A stretch of 64,000 bases of DNA, from contig JADJOH010000007.1 of the NCBI GenBank assembly GCA_016713925.1, forward strand, positions 731,501-795,500. The letters run 5' to 3'. Below the pieces are notes generated by a model. It did no database searches. It saw only the letters and a program-made list of their open reading frames with translations, and had not been told where the DNA came from. This DNA comes from Bacteroidota bacterium. GTDB lineage: Bacteria > Bacteroidota > Bacteroidia > AKYH767-A > OLB10. A program made the position numbers and the translations under genes. Below, piece after piece: positions 17,635 to 26,681 of the stretch. The first letter of the stretch is position 1. Each line of letters begins with the position of its first letter.

Positions 17635-18258
17635 TCATTTCATCCATAATATTTTTTTCAATTTAGATTCAACAGGATGATTTGAGTAAACGGCCGATAC
17701 CAAACCATTAGTATCAACTTTGAACTTAAGATTAATATTTTTAGGACTTAAACCTGCATTCATTAAAAGTTGTTTTATTGAATCTCGTCGTCCTTCGTAC
17801 TTCGAGTGGTTGGAATTTAACCTAAGAAAGTGAATTAAATGTAGTTCTACAAGAGGCTCTCCAAAATCAATAACTGTTAAACTTTCTGGTGATGTTCCAG
17901 TAAGATTGAAATATTCAATTTTATGAGATTTGTAAAAGGAATCTAAAGTAATGTTTTGTCCATATTTTGATGTTAATAAACTATCCATTCTCTTTTCGTA
18001 GCAAGCCATGATAAAATTTTCTCGATTACTTTCACGATAAGTTTCTATTTGAAAATCTGCAAATAACAAGCTATCATATATTGATCCAGTGATATTCTCC
18101 GCTGATAGCTTAAGCTTTTTCTTATGAAAATCCACTAGAGCCTTTTTTTCTTGCAAAATGCAAAGAGAATCATTTTCCAAAATAATATATTTTACCTCTT
18201 GTTGATTTTGACAAGAGATAGTACTAAGGATCAAGAAAAAAAACACAAGTATTTTCAT
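17635..18258 (-). CDS. Lipoprotein of unknown function
   Basis: 207 residues. The signal peptide with lipobox STISC puts the lipidated Cys at residue 16. The mature protein is mixed alpha/beta with no recognised motif; its last third (PKNINLKFKVDTNGLVSAVYSNHPVESKLKK) resembles the small C-terminal beta-alpha module of TonB/energy-transducing proteins, but this is weak. It sits alone between repeat copies A and D. Noticeably AT-rich compared with the flanking core genes, consistent with acquired DNA. Confidence 0.65.
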   Translation of the reverse strand: MKILVFFFLILSTISCQNQQEVKYIILENDSLCILQEKKALVDFHKKKLKLSAENITGSIYDSLLFADFQIETYRESNRENFIMACYEKRMDSLLTSKYGQNITLDSFYKSHKIEYFNLTGTSPESLTVIDFGEPLVELHLIHFLRLNSNHSKYEGRRDSIKQLLMNAGLSPKNINLKFKVDTNGLVSAVYSNHPVESKLKKILWMK

Positions 18259-18261
18259 GAA

Positions 18262-18310
18262 TTGTCAATAACGTTCGCGGCTTTGCCGCCGTGACCTCCG
18301 TCCGAGACAT
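18262..18310. repeat. Short repeat relative, copy D
   Basis: GCGGCTTTGCCGCCGTGACC, ending shortly before TCCGAGAC, corresponds to the ccggccttgccaccgtgtcag end of copy A at 17379-17399. GGCGGCAAAGCCGC is itself a perfect hairpin. It fills nearly all of the 64-bp spacer between two minus-strand genes, again at a gene boundary. Confidence 0.55.
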
Positions 18311-18322
18311 GTTTTATTCTTC

Positions 18323-19714
18323 TTATTGTTTTACGACTTTTCCTGTTTTCAATGTAGCATTGTTGCTCCTCAAATTATAAAAGTAAATACCCTTTGCAAG
18401 ATGTTCGGTGTTTATTGCCACTGATTTTGTAAATGGGATTTGAAAAATCAGTTGACTAAGAGAGTTGTATAGAGAAACTGTTGTTGGTTCATTTTTGAAC
18501 ATTTGAAAAGTAAGTTGATTGGTAAATGGATTCGGAAATGAAATGCTTAAATTTTCTGGCTCGACAAAGTCTATGTTTGTCTGCGGGCTACAAGTTAGCG
18601 TACCTGTATAAAGTAGATTGAATAAGTTGGGCAAACTGGATGAGTTCGATGAAATGGTGTCGGTAAAATATATTTCATATTCGTTTACATCACAATTAAA
18701 GCCTAACAAATCTGGTTGTCTTATTGCACCTATGGTCGAATCTGATGCGGTAACAAAATATATTTTATTGTCAGGTGCTAGCTGCATAGATAAAGTTACA
18801 CCCTGAATAGTATCGGATATAGGTATTCCCGACTGTAAAATTAACGAGTCATTACCTGCGGTTAAGTCAAATTGAAAAATTGGCGATGTTGCATTCCTAC
18901 TTACATAAAATCTGTTACTGTTTGGAGAAAATTCAAGTCCGTAAGGGTTAGAAAAATTTAGAAAGGCGTTTCCCGAAACAATTCCAGTATTATTATCAAA
19001 ATGGAATAACTCCAATTTACCGCTGATTGGTGACCTAATCGTAGATATGAGCCAGCATCCGTTGTTAGATATCTTTATACCTCCTGTAAAACTTATAGTT
19101 GATGGATTTAAACCAGCTAGTGAAGTAACTGGTATTGTATCCAAACCATTGGAGTTTAATAGAAAAGATTTGAACTTATTTGAGGTGAACGGGTGTTCAA
19201 CAATCCAAAAATCTTGGCCGTTTGCATGAAGGGTTGCTGTCAGCTTTTCAGTCACATCTACATCAAGCAAAATGTTCTTTTGAGATACATCCCCTAACAA
19301 ATTATTTAAAGTCATGTCCACCACTGAATACCTCAATTCCTTTGTATATGGCCCGGTTGGATTGCCAATAGTAAAAACATAATAGACATTATTGTTGTAA
19401 GGCAAAGGAACAATTAACACTCCTTGTTGCACATCACCCCATCCTAATAGTCCAAGTCCATTTGGCATAAGATTGTGGTTTCTGTCCCAGATAAATTCCC
19501 CGTTGGTAAAAAATAGAAGGTTTCCAGAACTGTCGCTTATTGAAGAACAGTTTTCTGCCGAAATTAACGGAGATCCTGTAATTGGGACTACTCCGCTATT
19601 TGTAAATTTCATTGCTCTATAACGGCCAAAATACCAATTGTCATATTGCTTTTGACCTAATGAAGCAGAATAAATTAAAGTGAGTAATAGTAAAATTGGC
19701 AGATAGTTTTTCAT
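18323..19714 (-). CDS. Secreted beta-propeller-like protein with T9SS type A sorting domain
   Basis: 463 residues: a signal peptide (to about residue 20, SLGQ), then a repeat-rich region with YWTN/WD40-like blades (NWYFGRYRAMKF, SGNLLFFTNGEFIWDRN, YGLEFSPNSNRFYVSRN, MQLAPDNKIYFVTASD). This is the layout of uncharacterised Bacteroidota propeller proteins. The last about 75 residues are a type IX sorting domain (SFPNPFTNQLTFQM, VSLYNSLSQLIFQ, LAKGIYFYNLRS). It would be secreted through the T9SS and displayed at the surface. It is flanked by repeat copies B and D. Confidence 0.82.
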   Translation of the reverse strand: MKNYLPILLLLTLIYSASLGQKQYDNWYFGRYRAMKFTNSGVVPITGSPLISAENCSSISDSSGNLLFFTNGEFIWDRNHNLMPNGLGLLGWGDVQQGVLIVPLPYNNNVYYVFTIGNPTGPYTKELRYSVVDMTLNNLLGDVSQKNILLDVDVTEKLTATLHANGQDFWIVEHPFTSNKFKSFLLNSNGLDTIPVTSLAGLNPSTISFTGGIKISNNGCWLISTIRSPISGKLELFHFDNNTGIVSGNAFLNFSNPYGLEFSPNSNRFYVSRNATSPIFQFDLTAGNDSLILQSGIPISDTIQGVTLSMQLAPDNKIYFVTASDSTIGAIRQPDLLGFNCDVNEYEIYFTDTISSNSSSLPNLFNLLYTGTLTCSPQTNIDFVEPENLSISFPNPFTNQLTFQMFKNEPTTVSLYNSLSQLIFQIPFTKSVAINTEHLAKGIYFYNLRSNNATLKTGKVVKQ

Positions 19715-19774
19715 TGTTTAACAGTTTTACTATTATAGTTATATGCAAGATAAAATTGCCATTAACAGCCCCTG

Positions 19775-19880
19775 ACTTCTCGCCATGACCACATACGAGA
19801 ATATAAAGATAAGAGAAGGCGCGCATAAAACCAAATTACTTCCTATAGCAGTCTTACCTGCCGGCAACTTCCTCCTTGCC
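19775..19880. repeat. Dispersed repeat element, copy B
   Basis: 19796-19843 (cgagaatataaagataagag...aaaccaaattacttc) aligns with copy A over about 50 bp, including the AAAGATA and ACCAAATTACTTC blocks. Flanking text (cccctgacttctcgccatgac) resembles the A and D ends. It lies between the T9SS gene start and the DinD stop. Confidence 0.65.
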
Positions 19881-19939
19881 CGGAATATGAACACGGTATC
19901 GGCTTTATGTTTTATGGATTCTACTTTCTTTGCTATAGC

Positions 19940-20785
19940 TTATTTTCCTTTTTTCTTTTCTTTGGCATCTTTTAAAATTTTCTTCTCGTCACCTTCCAAT
20001 TTGCGTTGCAGTTTCTTTACATCTTCTGCTGTTGGTAGATTTTCGGGTATAATACCCCTTTTATTTAGCATATCTCTTACTGCTGAATTATTATCTATGT
20101 GCTCTTTCTCAATTTTGCTTTGCCCTGTTAAATCTTTGCTTTGCACATTTAAACCCGTCATTTCTGCCGCCAGGTCTTTTGCTTTAATGCTGATGGTGGG
20201 CAAAAAATCGGCAACAGGTCGATTTTCAGGTATGCGCATTTTCTTTTTAAGCATTTGTGTATTGAGTCTAAAAAGAGCTTGGTCGCCTTTAGAACGGATG
20301 ATAGCGAATCCCTGACTGTCAACACCTCTTTCGTACAAAATACCCGAAAGTTGTTTTTCGGTTTGACTTAGTTTTTCTCTTGCAATTACCCGTTCATTTT
20401 CTAAGAGTCTTTGCTCGACCAATTCTGCTCTCCGGGTTTGTACTGCAAAATAGTTTTGGGCAAAAGAGATTTCTTCTTTTCTGCTGTCTCCGTTTTGAGC
20501 CACCAAATAACAAGCATAACGAGTTAGCAGAATGTCGTCAATTTCGTGTAGTGCTCCTTTGCCTGCTTCTATCACCTTCCTGACGTCAGGAAAGTGATTC
20601 GAAATTTCTTCGCCCGCATTGGTACAGGCAGCTTTTGCTTTTTCAATGACCTTTTCAAAATTCTCCCACTTGTTGTAACCCAAAAGGGTTTGCAATTCTC
20701 GTGCACTCCAACATTCTAATCCTTCAATTTCGGCTGCTGCCAATTCAAATTGAGTAAACAAGTTTTTTATTTCTTCAGACTTCAT
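19940..20785 (-). CDS. dinD: DinD-like DNA-damage-inducible protein
   Basis: 281 residues from the Met at 20785 (MKSEEIKNLFTQFE); an upstream in-frame start would add 34 residues unlike the family. The N-terminal half has the BRO/DinD-type segment CWSARELQTLLGYNKWENFEKVIEKAKAA... followed by the conserved ILLTRYACYLVAQNGD and a QTRRAELVEQRL helix; the C-terminus is basic (KEKKKGK). Known DinD is SOS-induced and inhibits RecA-dependent recombination in E. coli; scattered homologues are often carried on mobile islands. No SOS box was identified. It lies next to tRNA-Ala and repeat B in an accessory-looking block. Confidence 0.85.
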   Translation of the reverse strand: MKSEEIKNLFTQFELAAAEIEGLECWSARELQTLLGYNKWENFEKVIEKAKAACTNAGEEISNHFPDVRKVIEAGKGALHEIDDILLTRYACYLVAQNGDSRKEEISFAQNYFAVQTRRAELVEQRLLENERVIAREKLSQTEKQLSGILYERGVDSQGFAIIRSKGDQALFRLNTQMLKKKMRIPENRPVADFLPTISIKAKDLAAEMTGLNVQSKDLTGQSKIEKEHIDNNSAVRDMLNKRGIIPENLPTAEDVKKLQRKLEGDEKKILKDAKEKKKGK

Positions 20786-20937
20786 ATACTGGAATTCTAA
20801 GGTGAGCGCTGACTTATTATTGTCGTTATAAACTTCCGCCAAATACAGTAAAAATAGAGAAATTATGCAACCAAAATAATCAAACAATTTAAGAAGAAAT
20901 TTTTTTTGCTGTCAAAATGATAATATCCCTCTTAACA

Positions 20938-20973
20938 AAAAAACACCTTAAAGATTCTCTCTCTAAAGTGTTG
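20938..20973 (-). terminator. Terminator downstream of tRNA-Ala
   Basis: On the minus strand AACACTTTAGA pairs imperfectly with TCTTTAAGGTGTT and is followed by a run of seven T. It lies just past the tRNA 3' end and upstream of the DinD gene. Confidence 0.7.
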
Positions 20974-20983
20974 ATTCTAAGTG

Positions 20984-21057
20984 TGGAGAATATCGGAGTC
21001 GAACCGATGACCTCTTGCATGCCATGCAAACGCTCTAGCCAGCTGAGCTAATTCCCC
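20984..21057 (-). tRNA. tRNA-Ala (anticodon GGC)
   Basis: A 74-nt cloverleaf on the minus strand. Acceptor GGGGAAT pairs with ATTCTCC (one G-U), D-arm is GCTCAGCTGGCTAGAGC, the anticodon stem TTTGC/GCAAG encloses loop ATGGCAT with anticodon GGC, and the T-arm contains GGTTCGACTCC. Discriminator A; CCA is not encoded. A TATATTTG box (21078-21071, minus) lies 13 bp upstream as a candidate -7 element. The 3' end faces the accessory block at 16.8-20.8 kb. Confidence 0.95.
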
Positions 21058-21179
21058 TTTTTGCAGGCTGCAAATATAGAAAGTTTTTTAAATGGAATTA
21101 TTTATAATTATAAATTATTGATAATGAAGATTCTATGGAGTTTTTATTTTCTTCCTAACAATTTTTATAATTTCCAGCC

Positions 21180-21596
21180 ATGGATTCCATTTCTCATAAA
21201 GTAAATCTCACCTCATCAGCAGCGCAAGACGCCATGTCATCCCTTCGACGTTGGTTCAATAAAGAGCAGTTCACCGAAGTGGCATTTGAAAAGGATTCAG
21301 TAACGATCAGCACCTTTTCCATGGCTCATCTGATCACGTTTAAACTGAAGCGGAGGGAGCACTACCAAACATTTTATAAGGAAACCGGCACTGGTGCATT
21401 GCTGGTGTTTGAAGTGAAGGTCGCGGGTCAGCAGTTGCAGTATGATGCTTATTGTCCGCTGCTGGTATTTGGCTTCTGGAAAGTTAAACTTGCTTTTAAA
21501 GAGAAATCTTCCTGGTTTACCTCGTGGCGAAAGGAGGGTTTCAAGGTGCATGAGCGCTTTCAGAAATTCATTGCTCCGATGAAAGCCATGTTGTAA
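21180..21596 (+). CDS. Uncharacterised soluble protein
   Basis: 138 residues, no signal peptide or membrane segment. An amphipathic N-terminal part (AAQDAMSSLRRWFNKEQF) is followed by alternating beta strands (FEKDSVTISTF, LITFKLKRRE, LLVFEVKVAGQQLQYDAY) and Trp-rich basic text (KEKSSWFTSWRKEGFKVHERF). It could be a small beta-barrel, but no family is recognised. It is monocistronic on the plus strand after the tRNA. The in-frame length and absence of a better frame opposite support it as real. Confidence 0.55.
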   Translation: MDSISHKVNLTSSAAQDAMSSLRRWFNKEQFTEVAFEKDSVTISTFSMAHLITFKLKRREHYQTFYKETGTGALLVFEVKVAGQQLQYDAYCPLLVFGFWKVKLAFKEKSSWFTSWRKEGFKVHERFQKFIAPMKAML

Positions 21597-21811
21597 TGGT
21601 CAATGCCCTTTTGCTAAATAGGGGTCTTGCCGCCGGTAAATCCTTTTCAGAGTTGGTTTTCTCTATAAAATGTGCTAAATTGCATTGTTAGTGCAGAGGT
21701 GTTATAATTTAACTAAAATTTATTTCAGAAAATTAAACGGAATGATGTAACTTTATTGAAGAAAGAGCATCTGAATACTATTATACCCCCTCGATAGTGA
21801 TTGCACCACCA

Positions 21812-24121
21812 ATGAAAAACAGGAAGAATCGTTTCCTTCAGCTGCCATCTATGAAATGCGATTTTCGTCCTCTCCGGCTTCTGATCGTTTTGTCTGTTTT
21901 CCTACAGGGGATCAGCTTTATCAGACCCGTCTCCGCGCAGAACTTTTATGCACTGGACACCATTCAGAAAATTGAAATTTCTTTTGCTCAGTCCAATTGG
22001 GATTATATTCTGGATACTGCCAAGCAGGGAAGTGATAGTTATACACTTTCGCAATGGGTAAAGATCAATGGGGTTGTTTTTGATAGTGCGGGTGTGAAGT
22101 TCAAAGGGAATAGTTCGTATAATCCCGCCAATGCAAAAAATCCTTTTCATATAGAGTTGGATCATTTTAAAGAGCAGGATTACCTCGGGTTTAAAGACAT
22201 TAAACTCAGTAACGGATACAATGAACCTTCATTTTTGCGTGAGATTTTATTGTACACCATGTTCAGTCAATATGCTCCGGCTTCCCGTGCAAATTTCGCG
22301 CAGGTCTACGTGAACGGGCAATATATAGGTTTATACACCAATGTGGAATCCGTGACCAAGACATTTTTGGAAGATCGTTTTTCAACAAAGAACAACACGT
22401 TTGTCTTTGCAGATAATGGTGGTTGCGATCTACGGTATAAAGGAAATGATACTACCTTGTATTATCAGCCGTATACATTGAAACCTCATTACGGTTGGAC
22501 CGACCTGATGCATCTTTGTGATTCGTTGAACAATAATATTAACGGTATTGAGCAAGTGCTGGATGTGGATCGTACGCTTTGGTATCTGGCCTTTACAAAT
22601 GCCCTGGTTATTTTAGACAGTTATTTGGGTAATGCAAAACACAATTACTATCTGTACAAATATCAAAGCGAGCGCTTCACCCCGATTATTTGGGATTTGA
22701 ATGGGGGCCTTGGTGTTTTTGCCAGAGCGAATAACGGACCATCCTTGACCATTCCACAATTGCAAAATTTAAGTCCGCTGCTACATGCTACTGATTCGAT
22801 GTGGCCCCTGGTAAAGAACCTGCTTTCTGTTCCTATGTATAAACGTATGTACATCGCACATATGAAGACCATCATGAGTGAGAATATTTCGAATGGCAAC
22901 TATATCACTTTCGCGCAGCAAATTCAATCTATAGCAGATACTGCTGTGTTTTCTGATCCGAATAAATTCGGGACTTATACTCAGTTTATTGATAACCTGA
23001 ATCAGAATGTTGTGCTTGGACCTAAAACTGTACCGGGAATTACAGTGTTAATGTCTGCGAGAAATGCCTATCTGAATGCTACGCCGGAGTTCACCCAGAT
23101 TCCTCCATCCATTACCAATGTGCAATCCTCTGATACTTTCCCTCCTTTGCTATCAAGTGTCTTTATCACTGCTTCCATCTCCAATGCAAGTAATGTGTAT
23201 TTAGGATTTCGCTCCTCTGCCTTGGAAAGGTTTAGTAGAGTGGCTATGCTGGATGATGGCTTACACGGTGACGGACCAGCCGGGGATGGGATATATGGAG
23301 CAGCCCTCGCAGTAAGTTCAGCAGAGATGCAATACTATCTTTATGCAGAGAATAGCAATGCAGGAATTTTTTCACCGCAGCGGGCCGAGCATGAGTATTA
23401 CAGGTTATTCGCTGATTATACAAGTGTCCTTCCCGGCGATTTGGTGATCAATGAACTGATGGCTTTGAATAGCTCCATTGTTCAAAATTATGCAGGAGAT
23501 TATGCAGATTGGATCGAGCTTTACAATGCCTCAGTTGATACAATTTCATTGAACGATCTGTATCTTTCAGATGATTCCCTGAATTTACTCAAATGGAAAT
23601 TTCCTGATGGATGGCGTATCACGCCGGATGGCTATCAAATCGTGTGGGCGGACGAAGGGGCAGCCTTTAATGAATTGCATTGTTCATTTAAACTTTCCGG
23701 TGGGGGAGAGGCGGTGTACCTTTCCTATCCCAATGGGGAAATGATCGATAGTATAGTATTCGGTCAGCAAGTTACCAATATAGCATTCGCTCGTTCTCCA
23801 AATGGTACGGGTGGTTTTACTTTTTTGTCACCCACCTTTAATGCAAATAATAATTTTGCGGGAATAGATGTTTTGACGGAAAATGAACCTGTAATGTTGT
23901 ATCCCAATCCTGCAAGCGATTTTTTATTTGCGGGAATGAATATGGATCATTTTTCCAATGTACAGATGCAAAATACAATGGGCGAAGTTGTGAGGTGCGA
24001 TATGTCAATGAATAGCGACGGACTTTTGATAAATGTTTCACTTCTCGATAACGGCATGTATTTTTTAGTTGTGCAGTTCGAAGAAGAGAGGATCACGAAG
24101 AAATTTGTGGTCTCGCGATAG
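21812..24121 (+). CDS. CotH-kinase-like secreted protein with lamin-tail domain and T9SS signal
   Basis: 769 residues from the ATG at 21812 (an in-frame GTG at 21797 is less likely). The signal sequence is about residues 20-43 (LLIVLSVFLQGISF...SAQ). A CotH spore-coat-kinase-type domain (about 50-370) shows VKFKGNSSYNP, KNPFHIELDHFKEQDYLG, FLREILLYTMFSQY and the acidic motif IIWDLNGGLG. Then follow a linker domain, a lamin-tail domain (LVINELMALNS...DYADWIELYNAS, about 545-660) and a C-terminal T9SS sorting domain (LYPNPASDFLFAG). Protein phosphorylation activity is known for CotH in spores; for this secreted Bacteroidota form the role is unknown. Confidence 0.88.
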   Translation: MKNRKNRFLQLPSMKCDFRPLRLLIVLSVFLQGISFIRPVSAQNFYALDTIQKIEISFAQSNWDYILDTAKQGSDSYTLSQWVKINGVVFDSAGVKFKGNSSYNPANAKNPFHIELDHFKEQDYLGFKDIKLSNGYNEPSFLREILLYTMFSQYAPASRANFAQVYVNGQYIGLYTNVESVTKTFLEDRFSTKNNTFVFADNGGCDLRYKGNDTTLYYQPYTLKPHYGWTDLMHLCDSLNNNINGIEQVLDVDRTLWYLAFTNALVILDSYLGNAKHNYYLYKYQSERFTPIIWDLNGGLGVFARANNGPSLTIPQLQNLSPLLHATDSMWPLVKNLLSVPMYKRMYIAHMKTIMSENISNGNYITFAQQIQSIADTAVFSDPNKFGTYTQFIDNLNQNVVLGPKTVPGITVLMSARNAYLNATPEFTQIPPSITNVQSSDTFPPLLSSVFITASISNASNVYLGFRSSALERFSRVAMLDDGLHGDGPAGDGIYGAALAVSSAEMQYYLYAENSNAGIFSPQRAEHEYYRLFADYTSVLPGDLVINELMALNSSIVQNYAGDYADWIELYNASVDTISLNDLYLSDDSLNLLKWKFPDGWRITPDGYQIVWADEGAAFNELHCSFKLSGGGEAVYLSYPNGEMIDSIVFGQQVTNIAFARSPNGTGGFTFLSPTFNANNNFAGIDVLTENEPVMLYPNPASDFLFAGMNMDHFSNVQMQNTMGEVVRCDMSMNSDGLLINVSLLDNGMYFLVVQFEEERITKKFVVSR

Positions 24122-24264
24122 CCTTTTTGTGAGTAAATTTTCATTTAGTTGTCCTTTTCCTGAAGTGAATGTTTTGATTTGTGGTTCCTGTTATGATCAA
24201 TGTCATCTGTATGAATAGCCCTTTATAACAAGCATTTATTTCTATCTTTGATGAGAAGAATTTC

Positions 24265-25815
24265 ATGAAGCGAAGGATTAAGTATTATCGTTTAATATGG
24301 TTAAAGCATGATTTGCCTGCAGGACTTTCTGTTTTCCTGGTTGCCTTACCCCTTTGTCTCGGAATTGCACTTGCTTCAGGTGCTCCGCTCTATGCCGGTT
24401 TATTGTCGGGAATAATTGGTGGTCTTCTTGTTTCCCTCATTAGTGGCTCTGCATTGGGTGTATCGGGACCGGCTGCAGGATTAACTACCCTTGTTGCTGC
24501 TGCGATTATTTCATTGGGCGATTATAGTATCTTCTTGTTGTCGGTTATGATTGCAGGGTTATTTCAATTGTTGATCGGATTATTCAGATGGGGTGCCATT
24601 GCAGATTATTTTCCTTCTTCAGTGATCAAGGGCATGTTAGCGGCTATTGGAATTATATTAATCTCAAAACAGATCCCATTGGCTTTAGGCTATGATCAGC
24701 CGGACTTCTGGACCAGTGGCTTTCCTCAACTGCTCAGTGCAGATCATTTTCTTGGTAATCTGGAAAAATTCAATCAGCATATCACCCGAGGTGCAGTACT
24801 GATTACTTTGATTTCACTGTTTATCGTTTATATTTTGAAAAGGCCCTTTGCAAAGTTGCTTTCTGTTTTACCTGTTCCTTTGTATATTGTTGTTGCCGGT
24901 GCATTGGTGAACTATTTGATATCCGGTTCCGGGAATGTCTTTTCGCTCAAAGAAACGCAGTTGGTAAATATTCCTCCTAACATCTTTCCGGATATTATTT
25001 TCCCCGATTTTACTAAATTATTTTCTACCCCTGATGTATGGAAGTACGGATTAGTTATTGGTTTACTTGCAACGCTTGAAACATTGTTGTGCGTGGAAGC
25101 TGTAGATAAATTGGATCAGCGGAATCGCATCACACCGGTTAACCGAGAGCTGATTGCGCAGGGGATTGGAAATATGACTTGTGGTTTGCTGGGTGCCCTC
25201 CCCATTACCGCCGTAGTCGTTCGCGGCGCGGCCAATGCAGATGCAGGTGGCAGGACAAAATTATCAGCCTTTACACATGGTCTGTTTTTATTATTGGCAG
25301 TGCTTGCTTTTCCCTTCCTGCTAAATAAAATACCCTATGCTTCATTAGCGGTCATTCTGATAGTCACGGGATATAATCTCGCTAAACCGAAATTATTTCT
25401 CAATGTCTGGAGTTTGGGTCCAAAGCAATTTATCCCATTTTTGATAACCATAATTGTAATTCTAGCTACCGATTTGTTAATTGGCGTGAGTATAGGCTTA
25501 TTAATATCTGTTTACTTTATTATTCAGAATAATTTTAAGGCAGAATACAAGATTTCCAAAACGATGCAACATGAAACGCCGGTATACAACATTCGTTTGA
25601 ATAGTAATGTTACTTTTCTGAATAAGGTTAAACTTAGAAAAGCGCTGGATCAGATCCCGGAGTATAGCGTATTAACCATTGATGGCAGCGATTCGAATTT
25701 TATTGATTATGATATTTTGGAGATCATAAGTGCCTTTAGTAGCAAGGCCCATGACAGACATATCGAATTACATCTCATCGGAATTGAAAAGGTGAGCGTA
25801 ACAGCAATCCACTGA
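24265..25815 (+). CDS. SulP-family anion transporter with STAS domain
   Basis: 516 residues. The membrane domain (about residues 12-420, around 12-14 TM segments) opens with DLPAGLSVFLVALPLCLGIALASGAP and contains SGPAAGLTTLV, typical of SLC26/SulP. The C-terminus (about 450-516) is a short STAS domain (VTFLNKVKLRKALDQIP, LTIDGSDSNFIDYD). Substrates in the family include sulfate, bicarbonate and chloride; in Bacteroidota such genes often sit beside a carbonic anhydrase, which is not present here. A TATCTTTG box at 24243-24250 is a candidate -7 element close to the ATG. Confidence 0.9.
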   Translation: MKRRIKYYRLIWLKHDLPAGLSVFLVALPLCLGIALASGAPLYAGLLSGIIGGLLVSLISGSALGVSGPAAGLTTLVAAAIISLGDYSIFLLSVMIAGLFQLLIGLFRWGAIADYFPSSVIKGMLAAIGIILISKQIPLALGYDQPDFWTSGFPQLLSADHFLGNLEKFNQHITRGAVLITLISLFIVYILKRPFAKLLSVLPVPLYIVVAGALVNYLISGSGNVFSLKETQLVNIPPNIFPDIIFPDFTKLFSTPDVWKYGLVIGLLATLETLLCVEAVDKLDQRNRITPVNRELIAQGIGNMTCGLLGALPITAVVVRGAANADAGGRTKLSAFTHGLFLLLAVLAFPFLLNKIPYASLAVILIVTGYNLAKPKLFLNVWSLGPKQFIPFLITIIVILATDLLIGVSIGLLISVYFIIQNNFKAEYKISKTMQHETPVYNIRLNSNVTFLNKVKLRKALDQIPEYSVLTIDGSDSNFIDYDILEIISAFSSKAHDRHIELHLIGIEKVSVTAIH

Positions 25816-25857
25816 TTCATTTATATTTAACTAATTTAAAGTGGGTACTTCATCCGC

Positions 25858-25894
25858 TCTTAGTGCCTTCTTAGTGCCCTGAGTGTCTTAGTGG
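25858..25894. repeat. CTTAGTG-type short repeat
   Basis: CTTAGTGCC is repeated twice and followed by GAGTGTCTTAGTGG, the same word family that forms the long inverted repeat at 60245-60328. It lies between the convergent SulP gene and the 25910 membrane-protein gene. Confidence 0.6.
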
Positions 25895-25909
25895 CTATTT
25901 TGAAAAGTA

Positions 25910-26491
25910 TTATTTCGAAGAAGTATCAATATATTTCCAGAAGAATCCGGAAATTAAACCCAGAACTATTCCTCCTCCAAGAATCAACAAAAGGTTTATC
26001 AAAGCTAATAAGAGATTGTTAGATAAAATCGGTTTTAAAGCCATTGTATAATCAATGGTGAAGACAGTGAGTACTCCCATCGTCCATCCAATAAAACTGA
26101 ATGGAATCCATAGTAGAGCATTTTTAGTGTGATTCTTCAACAACAAGTGTTGCAGTGCCCCTGTTGTAAGTGCACCCATAGTAATACCGGTAGCAATTTT
26201 ATGAGTGATCATCTCTTCAGGAAAAAGGTCGACAATGAGAAAGGGGAATCCCATTCCCACAATAGAATATAGCATCCACCTCGCATACATATTAATTACC
26301 TTTTTTAAAAAGATCCATTGCGTAAAACCTACTCCAGTCCCCATACCAACGCCTAGATAGAATTGCATATGCTCAATACCCACTGAATCTAAGAGAGAAG
26401 AAAGGATAAGTATGAAAACAACGCCGAGTAGCCAGCCAGGAAAAGTGGCTTTTATCCATCCCTGAATAGTGAGAACTGAATTGGATAGCAT
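25910..26491 (-). CDS. Integral membrane protein, function unknown
   Basis: 193 residues with about six hydrophobic segments (GWLLGVVFILILSSLL, LGVGMGTGVGFTQWIFL, LYSIVGMGFPFLIVDLF, TGITMGALTTGALQHLLL, LWIPFSFIGWTMGVLTVF, INLLLILGGGIVLGLISGFFW). Repeated glycine-rich helices with QW/QH at the inner edges recall small uncharacterised families in Bacteroidota and cyanobacteria. No catalytic or transport motif seen. Monocistronic. Confidence 0.65.
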   Translation of the reverse strand: MLSNSVLTIQGWIKATFPGWLLGVVFILILSSLLDSVGIEHMQFYLGVGMGTGVGFTQWIFLKKVINMYARWMLYSIVGMGFPFLIVDLFPEEMITHKIATGITMGALTTGALQHLLLKNHTKNALLWIPFSFIGWTMGVLTVFTIDYTMALKPILSNNLLLALINLLLILGGGIVLGLISGFFWKYIDTSSK

Positions 26492-26681
26492 AATCGATTT
26501 GATTTTAACAGCTAAATTATATTAAATTCTTCTAAAAATGAAATAGTAGATTAATTTGATTTGACATAAGCTTTAGAAGATGGAAGAATGGTATAAATTG
26601 TATTGAACACTTTGGCAATACGTTCCCACATTAAAACCGGAATTGGTTAAGCCGGTATCGATTTTCACTGGTCTAACATGA

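Noticed and set aside
19785..20315. Plus-strand ORF of 176 codons opposite DinD
   Set aside because: It is antisense to the recognisable DinD protein and has a hydrophobic low-information translation.
16837..21057. tRNA-integrated genomic island with direct repeats
   Set aside because: No duplicate of the tRNA-Ala 3' end and no integrase gene were seen in the window, so it is kept only as a hypothesis.
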